Origin: Temnothorax longispinosus
Taxonomy: Eukaryota > Arthropoda > Insecta > Hymenoptera > Formicidae
Length of the DNA stretch: 64,000 nucleotides
Direction: 5' to 3'
NCBI RefSeq assembly: GCF_030848805.1
Contig: NC_092361.1
Location: forward strand, 17,753,406 to 17,817,405
The notes beneath the pieces are model-generated. The model had not been told where the DNA came from, made no database searches, and was given only the letters and a program-made list of their open reading frames with translations. The position numbers and the translations under genes are program-made. The number at the start of each line of letters is the position of its first letter. Within the stretch, counting starts at the first letter, position 1. Shown here one piece after another: positions 14,061 to 26,902 of the stretch.

Positions 14061-15555
14061 TATCATTATCGTAAATTATTGAAGGTGATAACGCGGTTTC
14101 GTACTTTTTCTACTGCGTATTCATCTGCATTTATATAGAGTCACGTTCAGAAAACAACGATATACTCGTATTTTGAATTTCAAGTCATCCTCGTTTCTCA
14201 CGAGGTCATATCAATTTTCTTCGCATTATCATATTAGTCGGTGCACAGATATTCCATCATGTTTGATGGCTCAACGTCTGGTAACTGATCGAAACATCCA
14301 TCCGTGTCGTTATTAAATGTCTTGCAACAACGCAGCGTATCGATCAGAGTTCGTATTATAAATTATCGAGCCTCGCGAAATTAAATACCACCCACATATT
14401 TCCCGTGAACAACATCGCACAATGAATAGAAAATCTGACAAGCGTCTGTACAAAGGATGGTAATCGCATACTATCGCAAAAGTTTTTGATTCATCGTCAG
14501 TTTATGAGAGATCGCGTTCGTAATCGATCGTGAAAGATAGATACAAAAAATTGAAATATAAAACAACGATATTCGTATTATGGCCATTAATGTCATTTAG
14601 CAAATGCGCCTGTTTAAATAAGTACCTATCAAAATATATCGCCCCAATTATTCTTTGCTTAACTTTTTCATGGGGAATATCATAGCGGATACTAATTTAA
14701 TACTATAAATATTTAAGGATCGTTTTTTAATTTCTCTCGTAGGAAACAGTAATTGACCGACGTACGTCATTGCTATGCGTTTATGCAAACGTGTTGAAAT
14801 TCTCCTTAATACAAACGATAACGAGAGCGATGAGAATAGCAGACAGAAGACAAGTGTAATTACTCGCGAGTCTCAATATGTATGCTCTACAAAGACTTTC
14901 CTTGCGATATTTCGTGTAATTAAATTCCGACGAATTCCGCTAAATTGATTGCTTCCAAGCAAGCAATTATAATTTGTATTTTGCGCGAAATTCAGTACGA
15001 CGTATCCGAAAATAGTATTTTTAATTAGAAAGGAAAAGGAAAGCAAAGTATGGAGTGTAAAAGCCGTAAGAATCTATAAAATCACGAGAAAGGTTGTTTA
15101 GTTTTATTTCTGGGATATTTTTATATGTTTCTTTCTAATATCTTTCCGATTATCTTTCATGCTTCGTGCATAACGAGGTTGGATTTCAAGAGTCAACGAG
15201 CAGGTGTTCGAAAATCTAAGAAATTTTTATTCATATTTATTGGTGCGTTTGAAATCCTGCTATTGTTTGCCAGTCAAGCAAAGAATGACTGTGAATGTCG
15301 AATAAAAGAGACAAAATTACAACAGTTGCATTCTTTCGCATCGAGATTTAATACCGTAAAATTTAATACTGCAATGTATAAAATGTCGAAATCAATACTG
15401 TTGCATATTATATGCGGAGAAATCTCTCGTTGTGTAAGTTTGACGAATAACAGGGGATTAGTTCGATTGATGATGTACACTTTTGTGTCTTTATAATAAC
15501 AATTTGATGTATCAGTGAATAAATAACATCAAAGATACTGCATCAAAGTCAGCAA
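14061..15555. other. gene-free region
   Basis: AT-rich DNA. Open frames up to 123 codons at 15125-15496 show no family resemblance and AT-driven composition. Confidence 0.5.
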
Positions 15556-15559
15556 TTAA

Positions 15560-15821
15560 CTCTCCATTGCTTTCGTGTTAATTAAGCGAACATCGCATCT
15601 TATTTTTTCCAATTTCTATTCAACTTCTATAGCCAATTTCTGTTGACTATTCTGAAGTTAACGGTCGGTTAGTGTTTAACAGACGTTGGAAATAGTGGCC
15701 CTTGATCTAAAAGAATGGGACAATGTCGTACTAATTACAGTGACAAACATACAGGCGTGGCACGGTGCTAACATGAGAGCACTGACGTTCGTTTGCTGAA
15801 CGAGAGCAATCAACTGGAGAG
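15560..15821. mobile_element. degraded inverted-repeat element flanked by TTAA
   Basis: TTAA is present at 15556-15559 and 15822-15825. The interior begins CTCTCCATTGCT and ends as the complement CTGGAGAG, and the inverted similarity continues with gaps over TTGCTTTCGT and GCGAACATC. It fits an old non-autonomous element inserted at TTAA (piggyBac-like target). The terminal match is only about seven bases before a gap, so the family is uncertain. Confidence 0.42.
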
Positions 15822-15825
15822 TTAA

Positions 15826-16871
15826 TCCTATTTCTCTATTTTTCGACATTTCAACTTTTATCCGCTTTTTGGCTTATAACAACTAATGGCTATTCTTCAA
15901 AGACTTCATTTTGATATGATATCGCATTTTCGTGTTTTTACACACACACGCACACACATACACACACACGCGTACGTATATATATATTTTTTTTAAATAT
16001 ATTTTTAGCTATCACGAAAGTAACAATAATAATTTAATTGATCAATGTATTCAGTTGATACTTTTAAAGAATAATCCTGATATAATTGTTATTTCTTTTC
16101 ATTGAATATCAAAAACAATAAAATATCACATTTAATTTATAAGTTAATAACAATTATAAAAAACTGAAAATGTTGGAAATATGCAGTCAGACTTGCGGAA
16201 AACATAATTATTTTTTCGCGAAATAATCTAAACACGATTTTCAATAACGACATAAAAGGAATTATTCATTACGGCAAAACTCTATATAAAAAAACTTTGA
16301 AAAATTACTAATGCATCTTTTCAATTATATCTCTTTGAAAAACTGTTTGTTAGAACATTACGAAAACATCCAATCTATTTAATAAAACGCAAGAATGCGC
16401 AAAAGGTAACATTTTAAAATTAAACAAATTTTTTCCTTTTCCGTACTAGTCAACTAAAAAAATTTTACACGGCACTACGTTAAATAACATCGGAAAGCTT
16501 TATTACAAGACCACTGTTTGCCTCTATCGAATTAAAAAAAAGAACAAAACTCTGCCACAAAACGTTTTACAAACAAATGCATTAGGTGAGAGGCGATTAA
16601 ACCAAATGGAAGAAAGAGAATATGCAATCCGGAGAAATAGTCGTATTCTTAAAGCTTTTAAATAGCCATACAGTTAAAACAGTGATAATTTATTCGAACA
16701 TTTATCCGTTTTTATATGCTGGCCATTTATTCGAACATTTCTGACAATTTTAGGAAGTTATAATTCAAAAATAAAGCATTTGTAGACGGTTAAGGTATTT
16801 TTATCATTACAATGAATAGAATGTATATTCCTGAAGTCTCGTTTCTTATTTGGGGCACCCTCCGTGCAACT
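15826..16871. other. gene-free region left of the 16.9-kb hairpin
   Basis: AT-rich, with the CA/TA microsatellite near its start and nothing coding. Confidence 0.5.
15940..15990 (+). repeat. (CA)n/(TA)n compound microsatellite
   Basis: CACACACACG and CACACATACA repeats pass into TATATATA and a T tract. Confidence 0.85.
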
Positions 16872-16958
16872 GTACAGTCGCCGCCAATGATTCCTTTCCT
16901 GAGGTATTCTTATGTTCCCCCTTTATCCCAGGAAGGGAATCATTGGCGGCGACTGTAC
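16872..16958. repeat. isolated near-perfect hairpin, 30-bp stem and 27-nt loop
   Basis: The arms 16872-16901 and 16929-16958 pair over all 30 positions of the plus-strand RNA, with a single U-G wobble. Each outer end is GTAC. The stem is GC-rich (GTCGCCGCCAATGATTCC). There is no target-site duplication and pairing does not extend outside the stem, so it does not look like a standard MITE. It could be a small-RNA precursor or a recent inverted duplication. It matches no microRNA that I recognise. Confidence 0.7.
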
Positions 16959-19476
16959 CCCCCGACCAGGATTGAGACAGAGAAAGCGAATGGTATTAAT
17001 TAAAACCGTCGTGTCGAGCATGTCGAGCGGACGCAGTCACTCGCTATCGCCTTCTTCGCGATTCTGTGTCGCTTTTACTAGCGCGCAAACAATTCTGTCA
17101 CTATCAACGGCTTTACCTGTTATGTGTGCTTGCTTTCTCGTCTTTCGCCCCCCGCATCGCCGTGCCATATCTGTCGTTCGGCGTCCATAGGTTCGTATCT
17201 ATCGCGCCCCTCGCACGCATTACAAAGCGCGACGTCTGTCAAAGCTCGCAAACGCGCCACGTCATCTCTTGTCAGAGGCGGCTCGACCCGGCTTGGATCA
17301 AGGGCTCGGATCGCTCACTGAACATTTCCGTTTGCATTTCCGGCTGATCAATCCTTCGCGTGTAGTTTCCATTCTTTCGCGTTCCAGCTTTCGTTTGCAT
17401 TGAGTCAATCGATTCCCTTCTTTCTCTCTCTCGTTTTTATCGATTCTGCTATAATTTCTCTATGCATTAATGTTTTCATCTCATATTACATCTACGTAAA
17501 GTAATCTATGTAAAAAAAGCCTTCTCCGCATCGCTGAGCTTGTTACAGAATTTTAAAACAATTTGGATACGCTCCTACAAGCGTACTTTCCTAACATCAA
17601 AACCAAACATAATCTAAATGCAATATAAACAAGAGGTACTTCGTTATTACTCCGGATAATAATTTCCTCAGGACGTCAACCATTTTTTTCACCACGGATA
17701 AGCATTTACGTGTTTTGCGAAGCCATGGTCTACCTCAGATTATATTATATATCGGGCACAGTTATTCAACAAGCGTGTTCGCTTAATCGCCGTAAGCCGC
17801 GTGCCCATAAATCGCGCATAATCTCTCCATGTTCATATTGCACGGTTTGCTTAATCCCCAACTTGAGTAATGCGTTAAACAGAGAATAAGAAAGTCAGTA
17901 TCCCCTATCCCCTTCGTCATTAATCCACGCGCGGTCGTATCGTATTAACGTTCTGTTTAAAAGCTCCCGTTAACATTTCATCCTTCGTTGCATAGCAAAA
18001 ATTTTTCAAGAATTCTCGACGATGCCACTCGTGGAATTTATCGAATTAACCGGTTCGCATTAATATACTCGACATCGGCGCGTACAGTGCCACGGGAAAC
18101 AAACGCGTGCAACTGGAAACTGCAATCTGAATGCTAGAACAATAAAAAGTATTATGCAAATGCGCGCGCGGAAGCACTTCGTTAACGGGCTACAGTTTTA
18201 CGCGCGAGAATGTCCCAACACTCTCTCTGGCATGATATAACTTTGTTTCAACAACCGTTTACTCGTTGAATATATATCGGATTGAATTCTCTATATGACT
18301 CTGCGTCATGTGTGCCGTTTCTCCGGATTATTATTTTAACAATAAGTAAGTTTATTTCGTATCACATAAGCTGACTCGCTAATGTCGTTACGAGACGTTG
18401 CCAACAAACGATTTATTTGCGAATGTATTTCACAGATATGAAAAGGGCTACTTTAAATTATTACGCAAATCTACTTTTAACGCGTGCGAAATTGATTTTG
18501 CAATTAAAAATGTATCAATAATTATGTAAATTGATAAATAAACCGCATGGATATTGGATTGCCGCCAAAATACTTCATCGAAATTTAATGAGTCGCGTGT
18601 GCAATACAGACAAAAATTAATTACCACGGATTAACTTTTATCTATCGGTCGTGATGCATACATTTATCACTTCGACCGTGCAAAGTTTATCAAATATACA
18701 AATATGAAGCTTGATGTACGGAATTGCAATCATTAGTACCGTCATCGTGAATACCGTTTTGCGTGTGGAACATTTCCAAATGCATTTCCGTCGCGCCGAA
18801 CGAACGTGCATGCCGCGGCGTAGCTAGAAATAGTATTCTCGAACAGCATAGTCGTTTAGACGTGCGATAAGAAATACGTCGAATTTTACAAGCTTGCGGT
18901 GCGTCTTACTCTATCACGTGACATTGTTAGATACAGAGACGGCGGTCTTGTCCAACGTGCACCTGGTACCCACCGAGCTTGTCTCACTTGATTGCCCCGG
19001 TTGTTTCGCATGCCACGGATCGCAACAACAAACTGTGAATGCCAGCAGTTGCACGTGAAACGGGGTATTACTTAAATTAATGACGACGGTTGCGGGATAA
19101 ACCCCCTCCCCCGCCCCCGGTGATTATCCGTTCACAATTTGCAGTCTTGGACATTTACGGTGAATCGTACGACCTTACGATCTCAATTCTCTGAAAAATC
19201 GCGAATTTCTTAAATTACTACAGATAAAAGGAAAATTTGTAATATTGATTATGTACTTGTGTGTAAACAGTTGCTTAAATAACATGTTATTTCACTGAAA
19301 ATTGATTTCTCATAATAAAGAAGAAAAATCTGTTTTTCTCTCGGACTGTTTGCTTTTTTATCGTTATTACGTGTAAATATTTTTTCATACGCGTCTTTCA
19401 TTGAACATTTTTGTAGATGTATCAATAGCATATTATTCAGGAAGCTTATCTAATATATCGCGCAGTCTATCATACA
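16959..19476. other. gene-free region with GC-rich islands
   Basis: A GC-rich block at 16.98-17.40 kb has overlapping short frames on the plus strand only, none recognisable. A C-rich run at about 19102-19118 (three C5 runs) could form a G-quadruplex on the minus strand. Otherwise there is nothing. Confidence 0.5.
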
Positions 19477-19837
19477 CAAGGTGCTTCAAAGAAATATTAA
19501 TACTTATATGGAAACTTGTTTAGAGAGACAGAACTGATAACACAAGACATCATAGTAACAAATGTATTTTATCTTCAAAGAGTCTCCACTCTTGTCCACT
19601 ATCATTGTTAACATATATTCTTGAAATCTCCTCTGGTAGTCCCTAGAGTCCTGAGGCACATTTCTTTGTTGCAATCATATTTGCAATTTTCTGTCAGAGA
19701 TTTTGTACATTGCAATGACGAACAAGTGGAGACTCTTGGACGACAAAATACATTTGTTACTAACGATATATTGTGTTATCAGTTCTGTTTCTCTAAAAAA
19801 GTTTATATATAAATGTTAACATTTTTTGAAGCACTTG
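19477..19837. mobile_element. 361-bp foldback MITE
   Basis: The two halves are inverted copies of each other. The left starts CAAGGTGCTTCAAAG and the right, read in reverse complement, starts CAAGTGCTTCAAAAAA. Both then share GAGA(G/A)ACAGAACTGATAAC, AGTAACAAATGTATTTT and AGAGTCTCCACT in the same order over more than 110 bp. There is no transposase reading frame. Divergence between the arms is moderate, and a target-site duplication is not clear beyond a possible TA. Confidence 0.75.
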
Positions 19838-22747
19838 TAGATAATATCGAATATCCTTGCGTATTTATTGCAGATTTATTGTGCCTAATTATTTTTTGCA
19901 CAAATTTAGCGCCTTATGAGGAAAGTGATAACAAATTTTTTGTCATACTCCTCTTTGATATCGTTTAAAATTTATGTCATCCGCAAGTTGGGTGCAAACA
20001 CACGAGAGTTTCGCCAGGGAAAACTGCAATGTGATATTTCAAGATAAAAAATTCAGCAGAATGGAAGGATGGTTGGCGTAACCTCGAGCTATTTTGTCCA
20101 AATATCTTTCGATCGCCTTGCCTGTTTGGACAGAATGGCCCCGAAAGTGGCGTACAAAAAACACCAATCTTCATATTGATAAATTTATGGCATACGTGGA
20201 TACCCGTTTTGTGAAACCCGAATCTTTGCAGTCTACGAATTGTCTCTTGCGAGAGTGGGCTCTTTTCAACAACGACTGCGCGAATGGCGAACACGTTGCC
20301 AAGTTAACAGAATTACATGGGCAGCAATAGCTCGACAAATTAGAGAGTGAGTTCTCTCAACTACTCGGGGGTAAACACTCGCGTTTTATCGGCAGCTAGC
20401 CGCGTTCCTGCGCCGCCGACGGCGCGGAAGGATGTTCTTGACGGCCTCAATTCACTTCAACGATACAGTTACGCTAATTAAGCTTTATCCCAGCGATTGT
20501 GAGCTCGTGACCAGCATTCTTCACATGCAGGATCAATCGGTATTGGCGATAATTTTATTTATTCTAAATTTTTAGTTACCAGACTTTCTTAACATAATTC
20601 TTAAATTTTGTTTACAAATAAAAAAAATTAGTAAGCTTATACATATATTAATTGTTAATTATAATTCCTAGTTTTGTAATATATATTTTACCTATTTTTT
20701 ATTAATTTTTTAATAATATGTACGTTATTTTTTTTCCTCCTTCAGCATTTAATATAATAAAATTCTCTATTTTTTATTAAGTAAATCTAATAATAGTAAA
20801 CGATTAAAAAATTTAGAAAATTTGTAGAATTTTTATGACATCTTGTTAAGAGTTAATCTTTTTTTCTTATATTGTACAAATGTACAAGATTAACGTTGCC
20901 TGCATACATAATGTTAAAGCATTAAATAGTTTTACAATTATCCACACTGTTCCACAATCGCCTTGAAAAACATATAAAATAAAAACGAGTTATTTTCAAT
21001 ATAATTAATTTTAATAAAGTATTGCGCGTGTCTCGGATGTATATTTCAATGTAGGATTATCAAGAATTACTTTATTAACCGTCCCTTATATTTTTTAGAT
21101 AAGATTAAAAAATTAGATTGTTCCCCGGTAAGGCTTAATTAAACTGTGTCACACGAGTTATCCTGGTGGGAAGCAGGACTTGAATTTCTCGAGACCTTCG
21201 TCCTCAAGGCTCTTTTATGCAGCGACTCCGAGCTTCGGCTTTTCACCTATTGGCTTGCTAATTAATCCCGTCAGCGCGACCGAACATCCGGCTGTGTTCG
21301 ACGACGCGTGATGAATTCATCGGACCGGCTGGAGGATACTCGAGCGGACAAGTTAGATTAATGCTAATGCCGTATCGGGTAAATGCGCGCGTAGAATGAG
21401 CACTCCACATTGATATGTACATTTTTTACGATACGATATAAAACCATGATCCTGTTCGATCAGCCTTAATACAACACGTGACGTTATACGGGGGATAACG
21501 AAGCTTGTAAACGTGATATTACAAGGGAAAACGTTTCGGAGCTTATCCACTATCATGTTATAAGTACGGCGCTTAAATACGTAAATACCTTTAAAAATAA
21601 TTTGTGCCGCTTAACGTATTTGCGACGGTTCGATGCGATTATTTTATTAATAATTATTTTTTCTCGACTATGAAATGCGAACATTTTACGCAAACAAAAC
21701 TTCTGTTCCTTTTTTTATATACCGTCCTCCCTCTTTTAACCTAGTCTCGAATAAAATAATTTACGTATATTATTTTAAAATTGGCACGGAATTTTATGAA
21801 AACTTTTAACATGAAAATTACACAGAGAAGAAACACACGAATGTTTCACAAATATTTCAATACGTTATCGTAATTTCTAGTCAAAATGAAATAATGAGAT
21901 TGCAATATATCTTTCAATGGAAAGCACATCTTATGTCTTAGTAGAAGATATATACGTATTCGGAAGGAATGCTGTACTCTGATAAAAAAGTACGATGTAC
22001 GTTATCGACTAACGGAGTTACATGAAACTTTCAGTGGACATCAGTAACGATATTACGTAGATACAGCTGACCGCTGTTAGAACGGTGTAACTTCGCAAGT
22101 TCTCATGTGTATACCGGCTTAAGGATTTAACTGTGACAAATTTACGACAGAATGGTCGATGGTGTGTTCGCTTGACCATACTGCCACCCTTTCATTCATA
22201 TCCCGTAAGATAATCATTTTTTCTCAACGCAAGTAGCAATTTAACAAGATTTCTCGAATTTAGAAGCGTATACTTTCGCAGATGAAACTGCGACTGAGAA
22301 ACAGAGTCTGCGTCTTATACGGGCTGCATTGCCAAGATTAAGTTAAACAAATGTACAGTTGTCGTATCCAGAGTACGTGGAACGCACCGCAATGAACTGC
22401 AGGGAAACGCGCGTGTTTTACGACTCCCGCGTATTCGGTCATTTTGATTGGAAATCGAGGAAAAAACTGAGCAACCGGCAGGAATTCTGACAGGCAACTC
22501 TGTACGTCCCATCATTTAGCGCTCGCAACGCTCTCAGAATCATTTCAACCTTGTTGTTCAGCAAGCAAGGACGAATGATGCTCACGAGCACCAAATGGAA
22601 TCTATCCCCAGGTTTGCTTCCCCGACAGAGTTAAATTTCAATTCTCGCTTTATTGACGGGCGCATTCGCGACCGTGTTTTTTCCGCCTGGACGCGCGCCG
22701 CGCCCGGCGAGCGAGAAAGAGATTTATATTATATCCACGTTTATATA

Positions 22748-22795
22748 GATGGGAATCGCAAACGGAATCCGATACCGAATGATGGGAATCGCAAA
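22748..22795. repeat. 33-bp period direct repeat
   Basis: GATGGGAATCGCAAA occurs exactly at 22748-22762 and 22781-22795. Confidence 0.75.
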
Positions 22796-23060
22796 TAGTG
22801 TCTGCGCGATCGAGTATCACGTCTCTCGTTATATCGATCGCGTTGCAGATCGCGAAAATATCTTAGCGTTATCAAGAAGGAGTCGGTTATTCTCTGCTTT
22901 CCAATTCCATCCAGAGATCATGTCTTATTTATTTTTTTTTTAATAAAATATATGTACTTTCGTTCGTTTGTGTCTATTTCTGTCGTAATCAAATTGCTAG
23001 AAGCTCGTTTATGCGTTTCCATCCAGAAATCAAATTATCATATATAGTGCTATATGTATA

Positions 23061-23116
23061 ATAATTTGTAGTTACTGTATGATAATTTGTAGTTGCTATA
23101 TAATAATTTGTAGTTC
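23061..23116. repeat. 21-bp tandem repeat, 2.7 copies
   Basis: ATAATTTGTAGTT occurs at 23061, 23082 and 23103 with a constant 21-bp step. Confidence 0.8.
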
Positions 23117-24172
23117 TTTTACACGCTCGATAAAAGATATTTCTAATAATGTAAGTATATATCAAACTTCTCGCGATTCTTTTTATCTCGAAATTTAAAT
23201 TTTCCTATAATAGCAAAGGAATTACATATGGAATGTGAATGGCCGGAGCTTCGCGTTATCTCACTATTGCACGCAAGTTCGATCACTCAGCGAATTATGG
23301 ATCATCGAATTCACGGCTAACCGGCTCGTCGCTGTTAATTTCATATCTTGTACGTGGCGCGCTATTTTGTTATTAAAGGTCACGTGTATCCACGTGGGGC
23401 TGCAAAAGCTCTGGTGGTAGTACACGCACCCCAGTATACGCGTTGTATGTTAATAAAGCAACTTCCCAGCAGGCGATATTACATGCGACGTGTAGATCCG
23501 CGTACCTATGATCCATAATTTACTGTGCATCAATACGGCATCAATAAAACAGTGATGGCAATGATGACACGAGGGCTGGAAATTGCACAAATTGTGCGGG
23601 CGTACGTCAACGAGAAACCATCTACGAGAGAAACGTTGTTACATCGCATTTGTTTAATTCACAAATGCATCGCAAACCGTCAATCTACGTGATTGCATAG
23701 CCTTCACTAAGACCTCCGCAGTTTCCATTAAAGTCACTCTATTAAGGCTGATGCTAACGTCAATCAGTGAGTCGAATCAGCTATTCGAGCGTAATCGTAA
23801 TTATGTTTTCATGAGGGAGTATTTATTTCGAGAGAAGAATTTTGATATTTTTATCAGACGCTTTTTTAGATGCTCACAAACTTTTCAGTTTTTATGCTCA
23901 GTTTTGAGGAAGTAAGAAAATAAGTGAAGACTGATTTTTATATGAATCACTATCCCTTCAACTTCAAATTACATTGATTTTCTTTTAATTTATTATAAAA
24001 TTTATTTATTATAGAAGACGTGTGTTAATGAAGGCAATATTATCGAAAATGTTTTCGTATTGTAAGTGAAGGAAGTATTCTGCAATTGTGGAAGCTATAA
24101 AAGCGAAAGAGTTGGTAATAAATAATTCCTTATCGATGCTGTCGCACGCCTCAGTAGAGATATCCTATAGTT

Positions 24173-24210
24173 TTCTCTTGATTCTATAAGATTCTCTTGA
24201 TCATATAAGA
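24173..24210. repeat. 19-bp tandem repeat, two copies
   Basis: TTCTCTTGATTCTATAAGA is repeated with two changes. Confidence 0.7.
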
Positions 24211-26469
24211 TGCTCGTTGAATTTTTTCTCCTTTGATTATACGCGATTTTCATTTCTAATACTACACATTATCCAACTGTGAATTATTTATAAATTCCAG
24301 AATGCAGGGGTAACATCGAAATTGCACTTGATTTGAAATAATCGCCAAAAGGGAGGGAGATTAATTATTTAGCGAAACGTATGATAACCGTTTCTGAAAA
24401 TCAGTCAACCGAGACCGATTCGACAAATCTGTCACAGCTGTCAAGTTTCTTTCAATATTTTTCCTTGATATCTTTCTGGTTCGAGTTGTGTTTCATATAA
24501 ATAAATAGGTGAAATTCGTATATCGTGAAATTAGATCTTTTAGAATATCTCATATAGGTACGTATATATTACTGAATCAATTTATTATAATTATGTAAGT
24601 TTAAACTCGCAAGTGGATGTTTTCTACATTAGATTATACTGCGTATAATAATTGAATCGCTCATAAGTCAATTAAGAACATTGTGGATCTTATAAACATC
24701 ATCTTGTGAATTTGTTTTTTCAAGCGTCGCTATCAAAGCGTTTAATTTAAGAAAAACATGCGAACAGCTTAATTTGATTTATATCGAGGGTATTCACGCG
24801 CTTGTCTTCATAGAAAGGCGGTCTTCGCGAGGTTGATGGCTGACGGCTGGCGCACAATGCACATCAGATCACTGCCGCGATATCGCTCTCCTCTTTTATT
24901 CGCGATCTCTCCAGCGGGATGCGCGATTAGCTGGCAGGTTACTTCATTCGTCGACGAGATTTATGTTCCCGTGCTGAGAATTGCCACCAGCGTGTGTGTT
25001 GCGACTTCCGATAAGCGACGGCGGCGATTTATTTACGACTTCGCTCGCGCCGGGAGTCCGATTCCGGTTACTAGACGGATGATGTATAATGTTGGACGCT
25101 ACTTGCGGGATTTATGACGACGTCGGTCGTTCATAAGTCTACTATCTGGTCCGGCGATGATCGATGCAGCTAAAAGGAGATTCGGAAGAACGTTGCACAC
25201 GCTGAGAGAGATTACGTTATCGAAAACGGAATTAACTTTCTTGGTTGAAGCTTGTTTTCACTTACACCGTCTCTATTTACCTAGAAGTAATTTTATCGCG
25301 GTTTGGTAATCTACTTGATTAACTCTAGACTCGATATCGAAAGGAAAGCGAGCTTAAAATTACATTGCAACGAGAGATATACAGATGAGATGCGATACGA
25401 TTTCCGCAAAAATATGACAAGGGGATTAAAACTAATGGAACCACAAGTTACGCGATTAGACATTAGATTGAAATTATATCATGAAAACGGGAGGGAGCAT
25501 AATGTTATACTTACATAGTATAATAATATAATTATACTGGATAATTACATTATAATTATGTAATTAGTTGATACGTTGTCAGCCTATTCCTAATAACTGT
25601 CCATCAACCTTTTGTATTGCACAACTGTGAGACATCCACTCCAAGCTCGACGATAATACATCGTCGACAGAGATTTGCCTCGCCTCGTCTAACTACCGCC
25701 CATGCGCTCATTTATTCCGCATCTGCTCGCTCCATTAAAATCTGATCGCGACACACAGAGAAGAGATTAAGATAGAGAATTTTATCGGCGCTCGTAAAAT
25801 TCACAAGCGAGGCTGGAGGCGTCGGGGATATGCGTTGTACTTACGGAGCTTAAAGCGGCAATGAGGATAAAATCGAGAAGGACTTTGCATCGAACTAGCT
25901 CTCCGTCTCTAGCATCTGCCAAGAAAGTTACTGTTGCTCATAGCAGATGGGAATCGATTGACATTTACGAGAAGATGAGTCCGACATCTCCCACGATGCA
26001 GTTTCCGGCCTCCTTTACGATCTTACAAATTTTGTTCGACGCCTCGCGTGCAAGCGAGCTCTCGTGAATAATGTATCGAGGTGACACGACGATTGACGTT
26101 AACGCTACGGGGCGGCGGCGTGTCGAGTGCGCCTTCCAAGGGAGGAGTCATAATCTACGATGGGACGCGATACTGTCGATATCATTATGCGCGACGAACA
26201 TACATGCCCTCTCGCGAATTCGCCTGATGAATGTTTTACCGATGAGAATATTTGAATTTCAAGCACGCATCGCAATTGCGCCGTGCAGACACGGCGTTGC
26301 CCGTAATTACGTCGAGAGAGTTTTAAATTCGCGGTGGATTACTGACGGATTAACTAGATGGAACACGGGCGAAATTGCAGTTCGCGATCGACTTTTTCGC
26401 GGCCAGCAGCGTGTACTCCTAGGAAAGTTAAATTACATCAATATTTCGCGTTAGAAACGAATAGTTATA

Positions 26470-26900
26470 GGTGAGCCCAGAAGGCTAAATGGCGATTTAC
26501 TCGAGCGCGGCAGATTAACATATAGGGAGATACCTTGCACCCTGTTAAGTACCTCCACTATATATAAGCCCTTAATATAGGATCGCGCGTCTAGGGCAGC
26601 CGATCAGAATAAAAAAAAAAAACTTGCCAAGTTTGTGACCCTCCCACTCCCTTGCGTCACGCTCAAATCGTCAGATTATTGAAATGCACACTTTTCAGCA
26701 TGTTATTAACCCACCTTACCTTAATCTGACGCGCTCGAGTATTGATTTTTTTTTTATTATTCTGATCGGCTGCCCTAGACGCGCGATCCTATATTAAGGG
26801 CTTATATATAGTGGAGGTACTCAACAGGGTGCAAGGTATCTCCCTATATGTTAATCTGCCGCGCTCGAGTAAATCGCCAAAATCCTTTATTGGGCTCACC
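26470..26900. mobile_element. 431-bp TA-flanked foldback MITE with arms of about 143 bp
   Basis: The element starts GGTGAGCCCA and ends TGGGCTCACC, with TA immediately outside both ends (26468-26469 and 26901-26902), as in Tc1/mariner-type insertion. The arms 26470-26612 and 26757-26900 are nearly identical inverted copies, including GATTTACTCGAGCGCGGCAG and TAGGGCAGCCGATCAG. They differ mainly next to the termini. A third, inner copy of the CTCGAGCGCG motif lies near 26721-26742. There is no coding capacity. The high arm identity suggests recent activity. Confidence 0.85.
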
Positions 26901-26902
26901 TA

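Larger units (their letters stand above)
19838..26469. other. gene-free region with several GC-rich islands
   Basis: GC-richer patches lie at about 20.22-20.48 (with a GCGCCG/CGGCGC dyad near 20410), 21.18-21.36, 22.3-22.86, 23.24-23.42, 24.82-25.17 and 25.63-26.45 kb. The longest frames (24833-25117 and 26071-26454, plus strand) resemble nothing I know. Confidence 0.5.

Noticed and set aside
19977..20330. Antisense-overlapping frames of 105 and 78 codons beside the 19.5-kb element, considered as a transposase fragment
   Set aside because: No conserved transposase motif could be read in any frame.
26071..26454. 127-codon plus-strand frame next to the 26.5-kb MITE, considered as a transposase remnant
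   Set aside because: No DDE, zinc-finger or helix-turn-helix pattern. The element boundary is at 26470 and the frame lies outside it.
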